A DNA stretch of 64,000 nucleotides, from positions 1 to 64,000 of the forward strand of contig OMWH01000001.1 of the NCBI GenBank assembly GCA_900314755.1, written 5' to 3'. How positions within the stretch are numbered: the stretch's first letter is position 1; the number at the start of each line of letters is the position of its first letter. Under the pieces are notes generated by a model. The model was not told the DNA's origin. It ran no database searches and saw only the letters and a program-made list of their open reading frames with translations. The DNA is from an uncultured Prevotellaceae bacterium. GTDB lineage: Bacteria; Bacteroidota; Bacteroidia; Bacteroidales; Bacteroidaceae. Of this stretch, positions 24,110-32,911 are shown piece by piece. Both the position numbers and the translations under genes were made by a program.

Positions 24110-24322
24110 GCTTGACTCATAGGAGGTATTGGAGTACCCCCAACGGAGGCATCGGAATAAATAATACGAGGCTATTATTATCAAATAGAGGCTGCATATG
24201 TATCAATTAAAGGCTCTTATTGGTAGATAAGAGGGCTTTATTTGGTAAAGAGCAGACTTCAGTCGGTAATAGAACAGGCTTCAGTCGGTAACTGAATGCC
24301 CCCTCAGTCGGTAACTGATTCT
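24110..24322. repeat. 22-bp-period array of degenerate mini-hairpins
   Basis: About nine units of 20-23 bp, each bounded by A-G-G and a pyrimidine. Unit starts are near 24129, 24152, 24171, 24191, 24213, 24235, 24256, 24278 and 24300. Several units are short inverted repeats with different stems: CTCTTAT/ATAAGAG, CTTTA/TAAAG, TTCAGT/ACTGAA, CTATT/AATAG, most around a loop containing GGTA. The array lies between the terminator at 24344 and promoter copy C. The first two units recur at 33560-33620 on the other strand. It occupies most of the 447-bp gap 23969-24415. Confidence 0.75.
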
Positions 24323-24343
24323 GAAGAAATTTTAAGACAATCG

Positions 24344-24379
24344 AAAAAAGGAGTGCCTGCATCTCGCAGGCACTCCTTA
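24344..24379 (-). terminator. Terminator of the LruC lipoprotein gene
   Basis: AAGGAGTGCCTGC pairs perfectly with GCAGGCACTCCTT around ATCTC; T-run on the minus strand after the stem. Confidence 0.93.
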
Positions 24380-24415
24380 AAAACATTGTTTATGATCGTA
24401 TTTGATGGGTTCAAA

Positions 24416-25765
24416 TTAATACAGTTTAGAAGCGTCTGTAACGGTCTCATACCAGTTGGCAGGAGTATTTTTTGTAGCATAGTCAGCGAACTTAGCATAA
24501 CCGTCAGTGATGATAACACGCTCCTTCATCCACTTTGTAGTGTTAGAAACCTCAATCTTCTGAGGAGCCTTACCCTCTGGAGCATCCAGAACTTGGCTAC
24601 CAACCTTAACAGGAATCAGATTTGCATTGGGCTCTGCGGGAACACTTACACGGAAGATTACAGGAGTCAGACCATCAACACCACCATTAGCGTTGGTATT
24701 AATCATGGTAGAAACTGGCTGACCAAACAACTCATGTACTTCTTTACCATCAATGGTGAGAGACTTGGTACCACCTGCTGCCCACAGAGTAACGATTGCA
24801 TCTGTTGGAGTGTAAACATATCCACTATATTCTCCTACACTTGAAGACCATTCCTTATCGCATACAAATGCTACATCAAATACAGCATCGTTGAAATCCC
24901 AGTCGCTCTTATCTATCTGAGAGAGATCGTTAGCGATCAAGTCCTCAACCATGATACGACGAGCATTTCTATAGATACCTGGTGAAACACGGATTACCCA
25001 ATCGTTGAAATACCAGTCGCGCTTCTCAATATCATCTTCATTCATCTTAGTCTTGTCGTGCTCGTAGTCGAAGCCAACAAAGAACATACCAGCTACAGAG
25101 GGAGCCTCAGGATAAGCCTCATCAATCATCTCACCTGATACGATAACGTAATTATCCTCATAATAGGTGTCGTCATAGCTGTTGTGGAATGCGAAGAACT
25201 CTGTGCCGCTATCATACATATACATGATGCCATCAGTGTAGGTCTCCTGACGTGCGTTGTTTTCGTCCTTAGGTTCAACACCAACATTCTTTGAATCAGT
25301 TGAACTACCGCCGTTAAAGTTGTTTACGTGATCTTTTGCAGCATAGTCCTTCTCACCACAATAAAGGAAATTCATAAACTTACCCTTCTCAGTCTGGCTG
25401 ACCTGATGTACGAAGAAATCACTCCAGTTAATTGCAATACCTGCAGGATTCTCAACCTCGTCAAAGTACTTCTTAACCTTGGCCTTTTGAGCAGCTGTCA
25501 TCTCTGTTGGAACGTACATGTACATACCCCATTCGTTGGAGTTTGTATTAGATGAACGCATACCAGTGTATTTACCATCTTCATCAAAAACAGCAACTTT
25601 CTGGTTTTCAAATCCCCAGTTTACATTGGGATTAACCTTACCGCCAACCAGATTCTCAAAAGCAGCAGCGTACTTCTGATCCTGAGTCTGTGGGGCAACT
25701 TCCTTATCGCTAACACAGCTAGCGAGTCCGAGGGCTACGAAACCCATTAAAAATAACTTTTTCAT
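24416..25765 (-). CDS. LruC-domain lipoprotein (first)
   Basis: 449 aa with a lipoprotein signal (FLMGFVALGLASC, Cys at ~17). A DUF4842/LruC-type Asp-rich motif, DKSDWDFNDAVFDVAF, lies near residue 290; a second acidic aromatic stretch, YFNDWVIRVSPGIYRNAR, precedes it. LruC was named in Leptospira as an outer-membrane lipoprotein; in Bacteroidetes these proteins are probably surface exposed, with function unknown. Divergent from another LruC lipoprotein (25978) that is followed by a beta-barrel OMP, so the three may form one surface assembly (inference). Its codons are A/T-richer than its neighbours. Confidence 0.85.
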   Translation of the reverse strand: MKKLFLMGFVALGLASCVSDKEVAPQTQDQKYAAAFENLVGGKVNPNVNWGFENQKVAVFDEDGKYTGMRSSNTNSNEWGMYMYVPTEMTAAQKAKVKKYFDEVENPAGIAINWSDFFVHQVSQTEKGKFMNFLYCGEKDYAAKDHVNNFNGGSSTDSKNVGVEPKDENNARQETYTDGIMYMYDSGTEFFAFHNSYDDTYYEDNYVIVSGEMIDEAYPEAPSVAGMFFVGFDYEHDKTKMNEDDIEKRDWYFNDWVIRVSPGIYRNARRIMVEDLIANDLSQIDKSDWDFNDAVFDVAFVCDKEWSSSVGEYSGYVYTPTDAIVTLWAAGGTKSLTIDGKEVHELFGQPVSTMINTNANGGVDGLTPVIFRVSVPAEPNANLIPVKVGSQVLDAPEGKAPQKIEVSNTTKWMKERVIITDGYAKFADYATKNTPANWYETVTDASKLY

Positions 25766-25823
25766 CTTACCGTAATTTTAAATGATTATACTAAAATATT
25801 TTTCGTTCAGATTTTCTTCGCTG

Positions 25824-25831
25824 CAAAAATA
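25824..25831 (-). promoter_or_regulatory. -7 box of the first LruC lipoprotein gene
   Basis: TATTTTTG on the minus strand followed by CAGCG; leaves a ~55-nt A/T-rich leader. Confidence 0.65.
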
Positions 25832-25977
25832 CATTATTTATTTAAAATAATTAGATATATACAGTTAAATAATGCTAAAAAGAACAGAAACGTTTGCACA
25901 AATCAAGATTTTGTCTGTGAAATACTTGAGAGTTCCGTCCTTTTTTTGTAATTTTACACCCCGAAAGCATAAACAAC

Positions 25978-27249
25978 ATGAAAAAGAGCATTTTCTATAC
26001 ACTATTGATAACGGTGACTGCAGCGTCTTTTTGCAGTTGCATTCGTGACAAGTTTCAATACTATGGGTATGAGGATCAGTTGGAGGGTTATTTCCCTGTC
26101 GGCTCCATCGAGATAGGGCATACGTGGACACTGACCTCTGTGAGCGAAAGTGGTGTAAGTGGTATTTCCAGTGACGCTGAGCGTGTCGTGATACTCTCCG
26201 GCAATCCCTTCCAAGAGACAGGCGTTGAGGTGCTGACAGAGGTAAAGACTTCTATGCTGGCTGGTAATTATGCCAATATCAGTTATGTAACAGCCCCTCA
26301 CATCTCTACCATTTATGCTGCCACCCTTGATGAAGACGGCAACTATCTGCAGATGGGGTCTTGCAGTGTCGGTGGCTCTGTCACTCTCAAGGACGCACCT
26401 ACAGGCACCCCCAAAGCTGTCACCCCACAACGTATCTACTATTGCTTCGAGGCTGACTATCCCAATCCGGGTGACTGGGACTATAACGATGTTGTGATGA
26501 GCATCACCAAGGAGCCTACTGACGACGAGGGAGTGATAGCACTGCATGTGCGGTTGGATGCAGTCGGTTATCTCAAACAGATAGCAGCAGCCATCCGTCT
26601 GGTGGGCTATGCCAACAGCAAGGTGGACATCACGCAGGATGAGGCTTCCACCTTCGTCCGTGAACCAGACCGTAACCGCATCTTCATCAAGCAAAGTGAA
26701 GTGCAGATAGAGGGACTTAACGGCAATGCCGTCATCAACCTCTTCGACGACGCCCATCTTGCTATGTTCCACCTCTCGTCCGACGGGTCGGTCTATCGCC
26801 GTTACTTTAACACGGTGGAGAATGCCAGCAGTAATAATAATGGAGCTACGCAGGCTCCCACCACGGTAACCTATTACATTGATTTCCACGATGCCTACAT
26901 GGCACGTAACTTCACCCTTGCCGAGATTGACCCCTTCATCCTCGTGCAGTATGGTACGGCGGGTGAGAATTTCTGGGAGGTGCATACCCATCCCTATAAG
27001 CTCACGGAAATACTCTACAAATACTATAATGGTGCTGCTCAGAGCTATAATAATGGTTTCTCATGGGCACTCGCCATTCCTTACGGGCAGTTCCGCTGGC
27101 CTTTGGAGGAACAGGCTATCGGTGGGCGAAAGAATACTATTGTGTCTGGTGCCTATCAGACCAGTGGACATAGCTTCGGTGAATGGATTCTTGACCATGC
27201 GAAGTCCCAGGACTGGTACAGATATCCTGCTGACGGTGCTGTCTATTAA
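25978..27249 (+). CDS. LruC-domain lipoprotein (second)
   Basis: 423 aa, lipoprotein signal ending S-F-C-S-C. The LruC/DUF4842 signature NPGDWDYNDVVMSI is near residue 160, followed by the beta-sandwich typical of the domain. It shares the overall plan with the divergent gene at 24416 but little sequence. It ends 58 bp before the beta-barrel OMP gene with no terminator or clear TTTG promoter between, so they are probably one transcript. A weak TAATTTTA box lies at 25949-25956. Confidence 0.84.
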   Translation: MKKSIFYTLLITVTAASFCSCIRDKFQYYGYEDQLEGYFPVGSIEIGHTWTLTSVSESGVSGISSDAERVVILSGNPFQETGVEVLTEVKTSMLAGNYANISYVTAPHISTIYAATLDEDGNYLQMGSCSVGGSVTLKDAPTGTPKAVTPQRIYYCFEADYPNPGDWDYNDVVMSITKEPTDDEGVIALHVRLDAVGYLKQIAAAIRLVGYANSKVDITQDEASTFVREPDRNRIFIKQSEVQIEGLNGNAVINLFDDAHLAMFHLSSDGSVYRRYFNTVENASSNNNGATQAPTTVTYYIDFHDAYMARNFTLAEIDPFILVQYGTAGENFWEVHTHPYKLTEILYKYYNGAAQSYNNGFSWALAIPYGQFRWPLEEQAIGGRKNTIVSGAYQTSGHSFGEWILDHAKSQDWYRYPADGAVY

Positions 27250-27307
27250 AGGAACTTTTATTAAATGTTTCTACAATATTAAACCATCGTAAGGTGGAAT
27301 ACGTCAA

Positions 27308-29824
27308 ATGGTAGTTATGTATAGATTTGTCGTTTCCACCTTATTAATATTAATAGGTATTATAGCTGCCTTTGCGCAAGGTTCGGTAAAAGGTAGAGTT
27401 TTGGATAAGCAGACCGATGAGGTCATGGAGTTCGTGAATGTCGTAGTAGAGACACCTGCCGGCAAGTTGGTCAAGGGTGCTATTACGGATGTCAGTGGTC
27501 AGTTTCATATCACAGGTCTGAAAGACGGCAGCTACCAGTTGCAGGTCTCTTTCGTGGGTTATAAGACATTGACACGACAGTTCACCATCTCTGCCAGCGA
27601 TCGCAATAAGCACTATAATGCCTTGTATCTCTCGGAGGATGCCAAGGTGCTGGGTGAGGTGCAGGTCACTGGTCAGCGCTCGCAGATGAAACTGGAGGTC
27701 GACCGTAAGGTGTTCTCTGTCGACCAGATACTGGCTGCCGCAGGTGGTTCGGCAAGTGACTTGCTGGAGAATATCCCCAGTGTCGAGGTGACGACGGACG
27801 GTGAGATATCCCTTCGTGGTAATTCCAGTGTCGAGGTGTGGATCAATGGTAAGGCGAGTGGACTCACTACCGACAACCGTGCGGAGATCCTGCAGCAGAT
27901 TCCTGCGGAGAGCATCGAACGTATTGAGGTTATCGACAACCCTTCTGCGAAATACTCCCCCGAGGGTTCGGCAGGTATTATCAATATCGTGTTGAAACGT
28001 GACCGCAAGGGTGGCTATTATGGTTCTTTGCGTGCCGGTGCCAATATCCGTGGAGGATGGAACACCAGTGGTAATATCAATTACTCCAGTGGTGTGCTCG
28101 ATGCCTATGCCAATGTCGGATTCCGCCGTCGCAGCAACAAGGGAGGCAGTGAGAGTGAGCAGCACTATAAGCAGACCAACCAGTATCAGAACTACGATAG
28201 TGAGAGCAAGAACAAAGGGCATAACCTCTTCACCCGCTTGGGACTCACCTGGCATTTCACCAAGAACGACGACCTCTCTATCGGTGGAATGATGATGCAT
28301 GGTAAGTTCCATAACCGTAACTACACCCCCTACCATTATGGTACCATCGGTGCAGCAGAGGACACTTACCGTATGTTCCGTCTGAACAAGGGGGATGGTG
28401 ATATGCATTTCTACCATGCCGATATGGGGTATGAGCACCGCTGGACGGACACCCATAAGTTGACTGCCAATGTGGAGTATAACCGCTGGATGAGTGATAA
28501 CGATAACATCTACCAGGACTCTGTATGGTTTGTGGATGCGCCCTATCAGCAGACCACCTATTCCAATCAGTTCCGTCCCATGCATGTCCGTAACCGCTCA
28601 TGGGAGGTGAAACTCGATTACGAGAACCAGATCGCGGAGAACTTCAAGTTGGAGGCAGGCTATAACGGTCGTTTCTCGCATGAGAACACTCCGCAGGAGT
28701 CGTGGCTCGCGGACAATTGGGAGGGTACCGACCTCGTGGAGGACGAGAAGTATTATAACCGCTTCCTCTATTCGATGGATACCCATGCCCTCTATGCCAC
28801 CGTCAATACTAAATTAGGAAAGCTGGGTGTCATGGCAGGACTGCGTGGTGAGTACTGGAAGGTGAACACCGAGAGTTATGACTATGCGCAAGAGCATGGG
28901 ACTGCGGCGAAGGACGAGCCGTATAAGAAAGACTTCTTCAAACTCTTCCCCTCGCTGTTCCTGAACTATGAGTTGACAGAGTCGGCACAGCTGCAGTTGA
29001 ACTACACCTATCGTCTTCGTCGTCCATGGGGTGGACAGCTGAACTCGTTCCGCAATACCAGTGACGCGTCGATGGTGTCGTTCGGTAACCCAGAGCTGAC
29101 CCCAGAGTATACGCACTCCATCTCCCTTAATTTCCTGAAGACATGGGAACAGCATACCCTCAGCATCTCCACCTACTACCGTCCCACGACGGATGTCATG
29201 CAGCGCATCCGCTATCAGAATGCGGATGACGGGATGATGTATATGACCCAGATGAACCTCACCAAGCGGCAGAGTCTGGGTGTTGAGATTATCGGAAAGA
29301 ACAAGCTCTTCCGTATCCTCGACCTCACCACGACGGTGAACGGCTATTATAACAAGCTCGACGGCTTCACGTATGTCATCGATGGTCAGACGGTCACTGG
29401 CGAGAGCGACAAGAGTTTCTCGTGGGATGCCCGCATGCTTGCCTCCCTCATCCTGCCTTATGATATCTCTTTGCAGTTGACCGGTAACTATCGCTCCCGT
29501 GGTGTCATCACCCAGGGTTATCGCAAACCGAACGCCTCCCTCGACCTTGGTTTCCGCAAGAATTTCTTCAATAAGACAATCGCTGTCGCCATCAACTGGC
29601 GTGATGTCTTCAACACCCGTAAGTGGGAGAACTATACCGAGAGTGACACCTTCTGGCGTCATCAGAAGAACTGGCGTTCCCCGAATGTCAATATCCAGGT
29701 CACATGGAACTTCGGTAATATGAACAACCAGCGTAAGCAGGGTGAGCGGGAGGAACTGCAGCAACCTGTGAACGAGCAGCCACAGCAGAACCAGGGCTAC
29801 CAGCAGGGTGGAGGAGAAGAATAA
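27308..29824 (+). CDS. TonB-dependent-receptor-like outer membrane beta-barrel protein
   Basis: 838 aa (alternative start ATG 27317), signal peptide ending A-F-A-Q. Domain order: carboxypeptidase-regulatory-like/CNA-B domain (GSVKGRVLDKQTDEVMEFVNV, ~22-110), TonB plug (ASDLLENIPSVEVTTDGEIS; RIEVIDNPSAKYSPEGSAGI), then a beta-barrel of the OMP_b-brl_3 type. The C-terminus is unusual: after the last strand (NIQVTWNFGNM) comes a Gln/Glu-rich tail ending Q-G-G-G-E-E, so the barrel does not end on an aromatic residue. Imports or exports an unknown substrate; linked to the LruC lipoproteins by position. Confidence 0.9.
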   Translation: MVVMYRFVVSTLLILIGIIAAFAQGSVKGRVLDKQTDEVMEFVNVVVETPAGKLVKGAITDVSGQFHITGLKDGSYQLQVSFVGYKTLTRQFTISASDRNKHYNALYLSEDAKVLGEVQVTGQRSQMKLEVDRKVFSVDQILAAAGGSASDLLENIPSVEVTTDGEISLRGNSSVEVWINGKASGLTTDNRAEILQQIPAESIERIEVIDNPSAKYSPEGSAGIINIVLKRDRKGGYYGSLRAGANIRGGWNTSGNINYSSGVLDAYANVGFRRRSNKGGSESEQHYKQTNQYQNYDSESKNKGHNLFTRLGLTWHFTKNDDLSIGGMMMHGKFHNRNYTPYHYGTIGAAEDTYRMFRLNKGDGDMHFYHADMGYEHRWTDTHKLTANVEYNRWMSDNDNIYQDSVWFVDAPYQQTTYSNQFRPMHVRNRSWEVKLDYENQIAENFKLEAGYNGRFSHENTPQESWLADNWEGTDLVEDEKYYNRFLYSMDTHALYATVNTKLGKLGVMAGLRGEYWKVNTESYDYAQEHGTAAKDEPYKKDFFKLFPSLFLNYELTESAQLQLNYTYRLRRPWGGQLNSFRNTSDASMVSFGNPELTPEYTHSISLNFLKTWEQHTLSISTYYRPTTDVMQRIRYQNADDGMMYMTQMNLTKRQSLGVEIIGKNKLFRILDLTTTVNGYYNKLDGFTYVIDGQTVTGESDKSFSWDARMLASLILPYDISLQLTGNYRSRGVITQGYRKPNASLDLGFRKNFFNKTIAVAINWRDVFNTRKWENYTESDTFWRHQKNWRSPNVNIQVTWNFGNMNNQRKQGEREELQQPVNEQPQQNQGYQQGGGEE

Positions 29825-29850
29825 TTCGTAATTTTTCCGTCAAAAGACGG

Positions 29851-29920
29851 TGAAATTACTCTCGTTCGACAAAAAAAGAAAAATTTTCTTTGTTTTGTTC
29901 TCACTTATTCGTAATTTTGC
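29851..29920 (+). promoter_or_regulatory. Conserved promoter module, copy B (thiamin operon)
   Basis: GAAATTACTCTCGTTCGAC, an A/T-rich centre, then TTTTGTTCTCACTTATTCG and -7 box TAATTTTG at 29912-29919. The ends (AAATTAC...GTAATTT) make the whole an imperfect inverted repeat of ~70 bp. Confidence 0.75.
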
Positions 29921-29928
29921 ACCCGAAT

Positions 29929-30007
29929 TATCAAGGGGTGCCACCAGTTGGTGGCTGAGATGATACCCTCTTAACCTGATGCGGGTAATACTGACGTAGG
30001 GATGATA
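29929..30007 (+). promoter_or_regulatory. TPP (thiamin pyrophosphate) riboswitch
   Basis: The thi-box is easily read: P1 TATCA/TGATA closing, GGGGTGCC, GGCTGAGATGATACCC, AACCTGATGCGGGTAATACT and GACGTAGGGATGA. It starts ~10 nt after the -7 box, as expected for a 5' leader. TPP binding should lower expression of the downstream thiamin-uptake genes. Confidence 0.97.
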
Positions 30008-30027
30008 GAGCAGAAATCAATATGTCC

Positions 30028-30058
30028 CCTTTATTTTTAGTTATTTAAAAATTAAAGG
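30028..30058 (+). promoter_or_regulatory. Candidate RBS-masking hairpin of the riboswitch
   Basis: CCTTTATTTTTA pairs with TAAAAATTAAAGG (one bulge), hiding the AAAGGAAAAG just before ATG 30066. This suggests control of translation initiation rather than termination; no terminator is seen. Confidence 0.55.
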
Positions 30059-30065
30059 AAAAGAA

Positions 30066-32330
30066 ATGAAAAGATTAATTCTGGTGCTGCTGATGGGTAC
30101 GGCAATGACCGTGCAGGCAGAGGAGATGGACACACTGAAGAGTGTGGAGTTGCAGGACGTGCAAGTGGTGTCTGTGCGTGCCACGAAGAAAACACCTGTC
30201 GTATTTGTTAACATGGACAAAGAACAGTTGAAGGCAGTCAACTATGGTCAGGACGTGCCTTACTTGTTGTCGCTGACTCCTTCGGTGACGATGACGAGTG
30301 ACGCAGGTAACGGTATCGGCTATACTTCAATCCGGGTACGTGGAACAGACCCTACCCGTATTAACATCACTGCCAATGGTGTCCCGATGAATGATGCAGA
30401 GAGTGCAGGACTCTACTGGGTGAATATGGGTGATTTCGCCAGCAGTGTGCAGTCCATGCAGATACAACGCGGTGTGGGTACCTCTACCAATGGCGCCGGT
30501 TCCTTCGGTGCTACTATCAATATGCTGACTGAGAATATCGGTATCGACCCATTTGTAGGCATCGACCTGAGTGCGGGCTCTTACTATAGTCATAAAGAGA
30601 CTGTGCGCTTCGGCACAGGACTGCTGGGTGGCCACTGGGGCATCCAGGGTCGTCTCTCGAACATCGGTTCGAAGGGCTATATCGACCGTGCATCCACAAA
30701 GCTGAACAGTTATTTCCTGCAGGCAGGATGGTTTGGCGACAACACCGTGGTGAAGTTCATCACATGGAATGGTGTCGAGGAGACTTACCATGCGTGGAAC
30801 TACACGTCAAAATACGAGCAGTCGCTCTATGGACGTACCTACAACTCATGCGGTGAGTACTACGACGAGCAGGGCAACCGCCACTATTATGACGACCAGA
30901 CGGACAACTACCATCAGCAGAACTACCAACTCATTTGGAACCAGCGCCTCACGAATGAACTGAAGCTGAATGCGGCACTGCATTACACCAAGGGGCATGG
31001 CTACTATAATGAGTACAAGACGAAACGTACCCTCTTCGAGTATGACCTGGATCATGCGATGACATGGGCAGAGAGCGACCTGGTGCGCAAGAAGACCATG
31101 GATAATGACTTCTATGGTGTCGTCGCTTCGCTGACCTATGATAACAAGAAGAACCTGCAGGCTGTCTTAGGAGGTGGGTGGAACAAATACGACGGTGACC
31201 ACTATGGACTCACTCCATGGGTGAAGAATCCTGTGGATGAGCTGTTGCCTGACCATCGCTATTATGACAATAACACGAAGAAGACTGATTTCAATATTTA
31301 TGGTAAGGTAACCTACGACCTGCTGCCTGGTCTGAATGCCTTCTTAGACATGCAGTACCGTCATATAGGTATCAAGATGAACGGTCCGACGGACGAGATA
31401 GACTGGACCGTCAACAAGCGTATTGTCTATGACATCCAAAAGTCGTACGACTTCTTCAACCCGAAGTTCGGACTGAACTACGACATCACACAGAACCATA
31501 AGGTGTATGCGTCGTATGCTATCGCCCATAAGGAGCCAACACGTAATAATTTCGAGAATAACAATAATGCAGGACTGGAGATGCCTAAGACGGAGAGGCT
31601 GAACGACCTGGAGGCAGGCTACAAGTTCCAGTCAAGACATTTCTCTGCGGGAGCCAACCTCTACTGGATGGACTACAAGGACCAGTTTGTGCTGACGGGT
31701 GAGATAGACAAGATCGGTGAGGCAATCACACGTAACATGCCCAAGAGCTACCGCATCGGTGTGGAACTGGAAGCGGCATGGAAACCTGTTGACTGGTTCC
31801 GGTGGGATGCTAACGCCACCTTGTCGAAAAACCGTGTCAAGGACATCACTGTCCAACTGACTGACGGTAGCGTGGCAGACCTGGGCAGTCAGCCGCTGGC
31901 ATTCTCTCCAGACTTCCTGCTGAATAATATCCTGACTTTCTCCTACTGTGGTTTCAAGGCTTCTGTGCAGAGCCAATATGTCAGTGATCAGTATCTGACC
32001 AACACTGGTATCAAGAGTTATCAGACACTTGATGACAACGGCAAACCTGTAGATGTGGGTATGATGTTAGAAGGACACTTCAACACGAATCTCGACTTGT
32101 CCTATAACTTCCGCCTGCCCAAGGTCGGTGTGAAGGATGCCACCATCGGTGTGACCCTGTACAACCTTTTCTCGGCAAAATACGATAACAACGGATGGGC
32201 AGCACCTGCCTTTACCATGGAGGATGGGAAGGTGATAGCTACGGGTTGGAGTGACTCCGACCAGTATGAGGCTGGCTTTGCGCCGTCGGCACCCTTCAAC
32301 TTCATGGCTCATCTGTCGGTGAACTTTTAA
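30066..32330 (+). CDS. TonB-dependent receptor for thiamin (riboswitch-controlled)
   Basis: 754 aa with signal peptide (MKRLILVLLMGTAMTVQA). Plug domain at ~45-160 (DVPYLLSLTPSVTMTSDAG, IRVRGTDPTRINITANGVPM, QIQRGVGTSTNGAGSFGA), then a 22-strand-type barrel ending APFNFMAHLSVNF with the terminal Phe expected for BAM recognition. No CarboxypepD_reg domain precedes the plug. Being first behind a TPP riboswitch and followed by pnuT and thiamin pyrophosphokinase identifies the substrate as thiamin or its phosphate esters (inference from context, known arrangement in Bacteroidetes). Confidence 0.93.
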   Translation: MKRLILVLLMGTAMTVQAEEMDTLKSVELQDVQVVSVRATKKTPVVFVNMDKEQLKAVNYGQDVPYLLSLTPSVTMTSDAGNGIGYTSIRVRGTDPTRINITANGVPMNDAESAGLYWVNMGDFASSVQSMQIQRGVGTSTNGAGSFGATINMLTENIGIDPFVGIDLSAGSYYSHKETVRFGTGLLGGHWGIQGRLSNIGSKGYIDRASTKLNSYFLQAGWFGDNTVVKFITWNGVEETYHAWNYTSKYEQSLYGRTYNSCGEYYDEQGNRHYYDDQTDNYHQQNYQLIWNQRLTNELKLNAALHYTKGHGYYNEYKTKRTLFEYDLDHAMTWAESDLVRKKTMDNDFYGVVASLTYDNKKNLQAVLGGGWNKYDGDHYGLTPWVKNPVDELLPDHRYYDNNTKKTDFNIYGKVTYDLLPGLNAFLDMQYRHIGIKMNGPTDEIDWTVNKRIVYDIQKSYDFFNPKFGLNYDITQNHKVYASYAIAHKEPTRNNFENNNNAGLEMPKTERLNDLEAGYKFQSRHFSAGANLYWMDYKDQFVLTGEIDKIGEAITRNMPKSYRIGVELEAAWKPVDWFRWDANATLSKNRVKDITVQLTDGSVADLGSQPLAFSPDFLLNNILTFSYCGFKASVQSQYVSDQYLTNTGIKSYQTLDDNGKPVDVGMMLEGHFNTNLDLSYNFRLPKVGVKDATIGVTLYNLFSAKYDNNGWAAPAFTMEDGKVIATGWSDSDQYEAGFAPSAPFNFMAHLSVNF

Positions 32331-32332
32331 TT

Positions 32333-32911
32333 ATGAACTTTGATTGGCTTGACATATTCACAACGATACTCGGGCTGGTATATATCTGGCTCGAGTACCG
32401 TGCCAGTATCTGGTTGTGGCTGGTCGGCGTCGTGATGCCGGCACTGGACATAGTGCTCTATTGGCGGCATGGGCTCTATGGCGACGCGGGTATGGCATGC
32501 TACTATACCGTGGCTGCCATCTATGGTTTCCTGTTCTGGAAATTCAAGAAGAGCGGTAAGACGGACACTGAACTGCCCATTACCCACATGCCTCTTAAAT
32601 ACTATCTGCCGGCAACGGCAGGTTTCTTTGTGGCATGGGGCATCACCTATTATATATTAGTGACATGGACCAACTCCACCGTACCTTTGCTCGATGCGTT
32701 CACCAATGCCCTCTCCTTCGTGGGATTGTGGGCACTCGCCCGTAAGTTTGTTGAGCAGTGGCTGTTCTGGATTGTGGTCGATGTCGTATGTTGTTACCTC
32801 TATATCACCAAGGGTATTCCCTTCAAGGCAGCTCTCTACGGACTGTATGTCATTATTGCCGTCGCAGGCTACTATAAGTGGAAGAAAATGGTTCATCATC
32901 ACGCAGCATGA
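32333..32911 (+). CDS. pnuT: PnuT-type thiamin transporter (PnuC family)
   Basis: 192 aa, about seven membrane helices, PnuC/NMN-transporter fold: LGLVYIWLEYRASIWLWLVG near the start and EQWLFWIVVDVVCCYLYI, the W-x-W/W-I-V-V-D region of the family. PnuC relatives facilitate vitamin entry, driven by phosphorylation inside. The thiamin assignment rests on the operon: TonB receptor 2 bp upstream, thiamin pyrophosphokinase overlapping its stop. Confidence 0.93.
   Translation: MNFDWLDIFTTILGLVYIWLEYRASIWLWLVGVVMPALDIVLYWRHGLYGDAGMACYYTVAAIYGFLFWKFKKSGKTDTELPITHMPLKYYLPATAGFFVAWGITYYILVTWTNSTVPLLDAFTNALSFVGLWALARKFVEQWLFWIVVDVVCCYLYITKGIPFKAALYGLYVIIAVAGYYKWKKMVHHHAA

Noticed and set aside
24168-24322. 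CRISPR array
   Set aside because: Period is only ~22 bp, there is no constant repeat separated by unique spacers, and no cas genes are in the window.
29837-29850. CCGTC/GACGG hairpin as terminator of the OMP gene
   Set aside because: No T-run follows on the plus strand; it seems to be the left edge of the promoter module (a comparable hairpin precedes the related block at 7026-7040).
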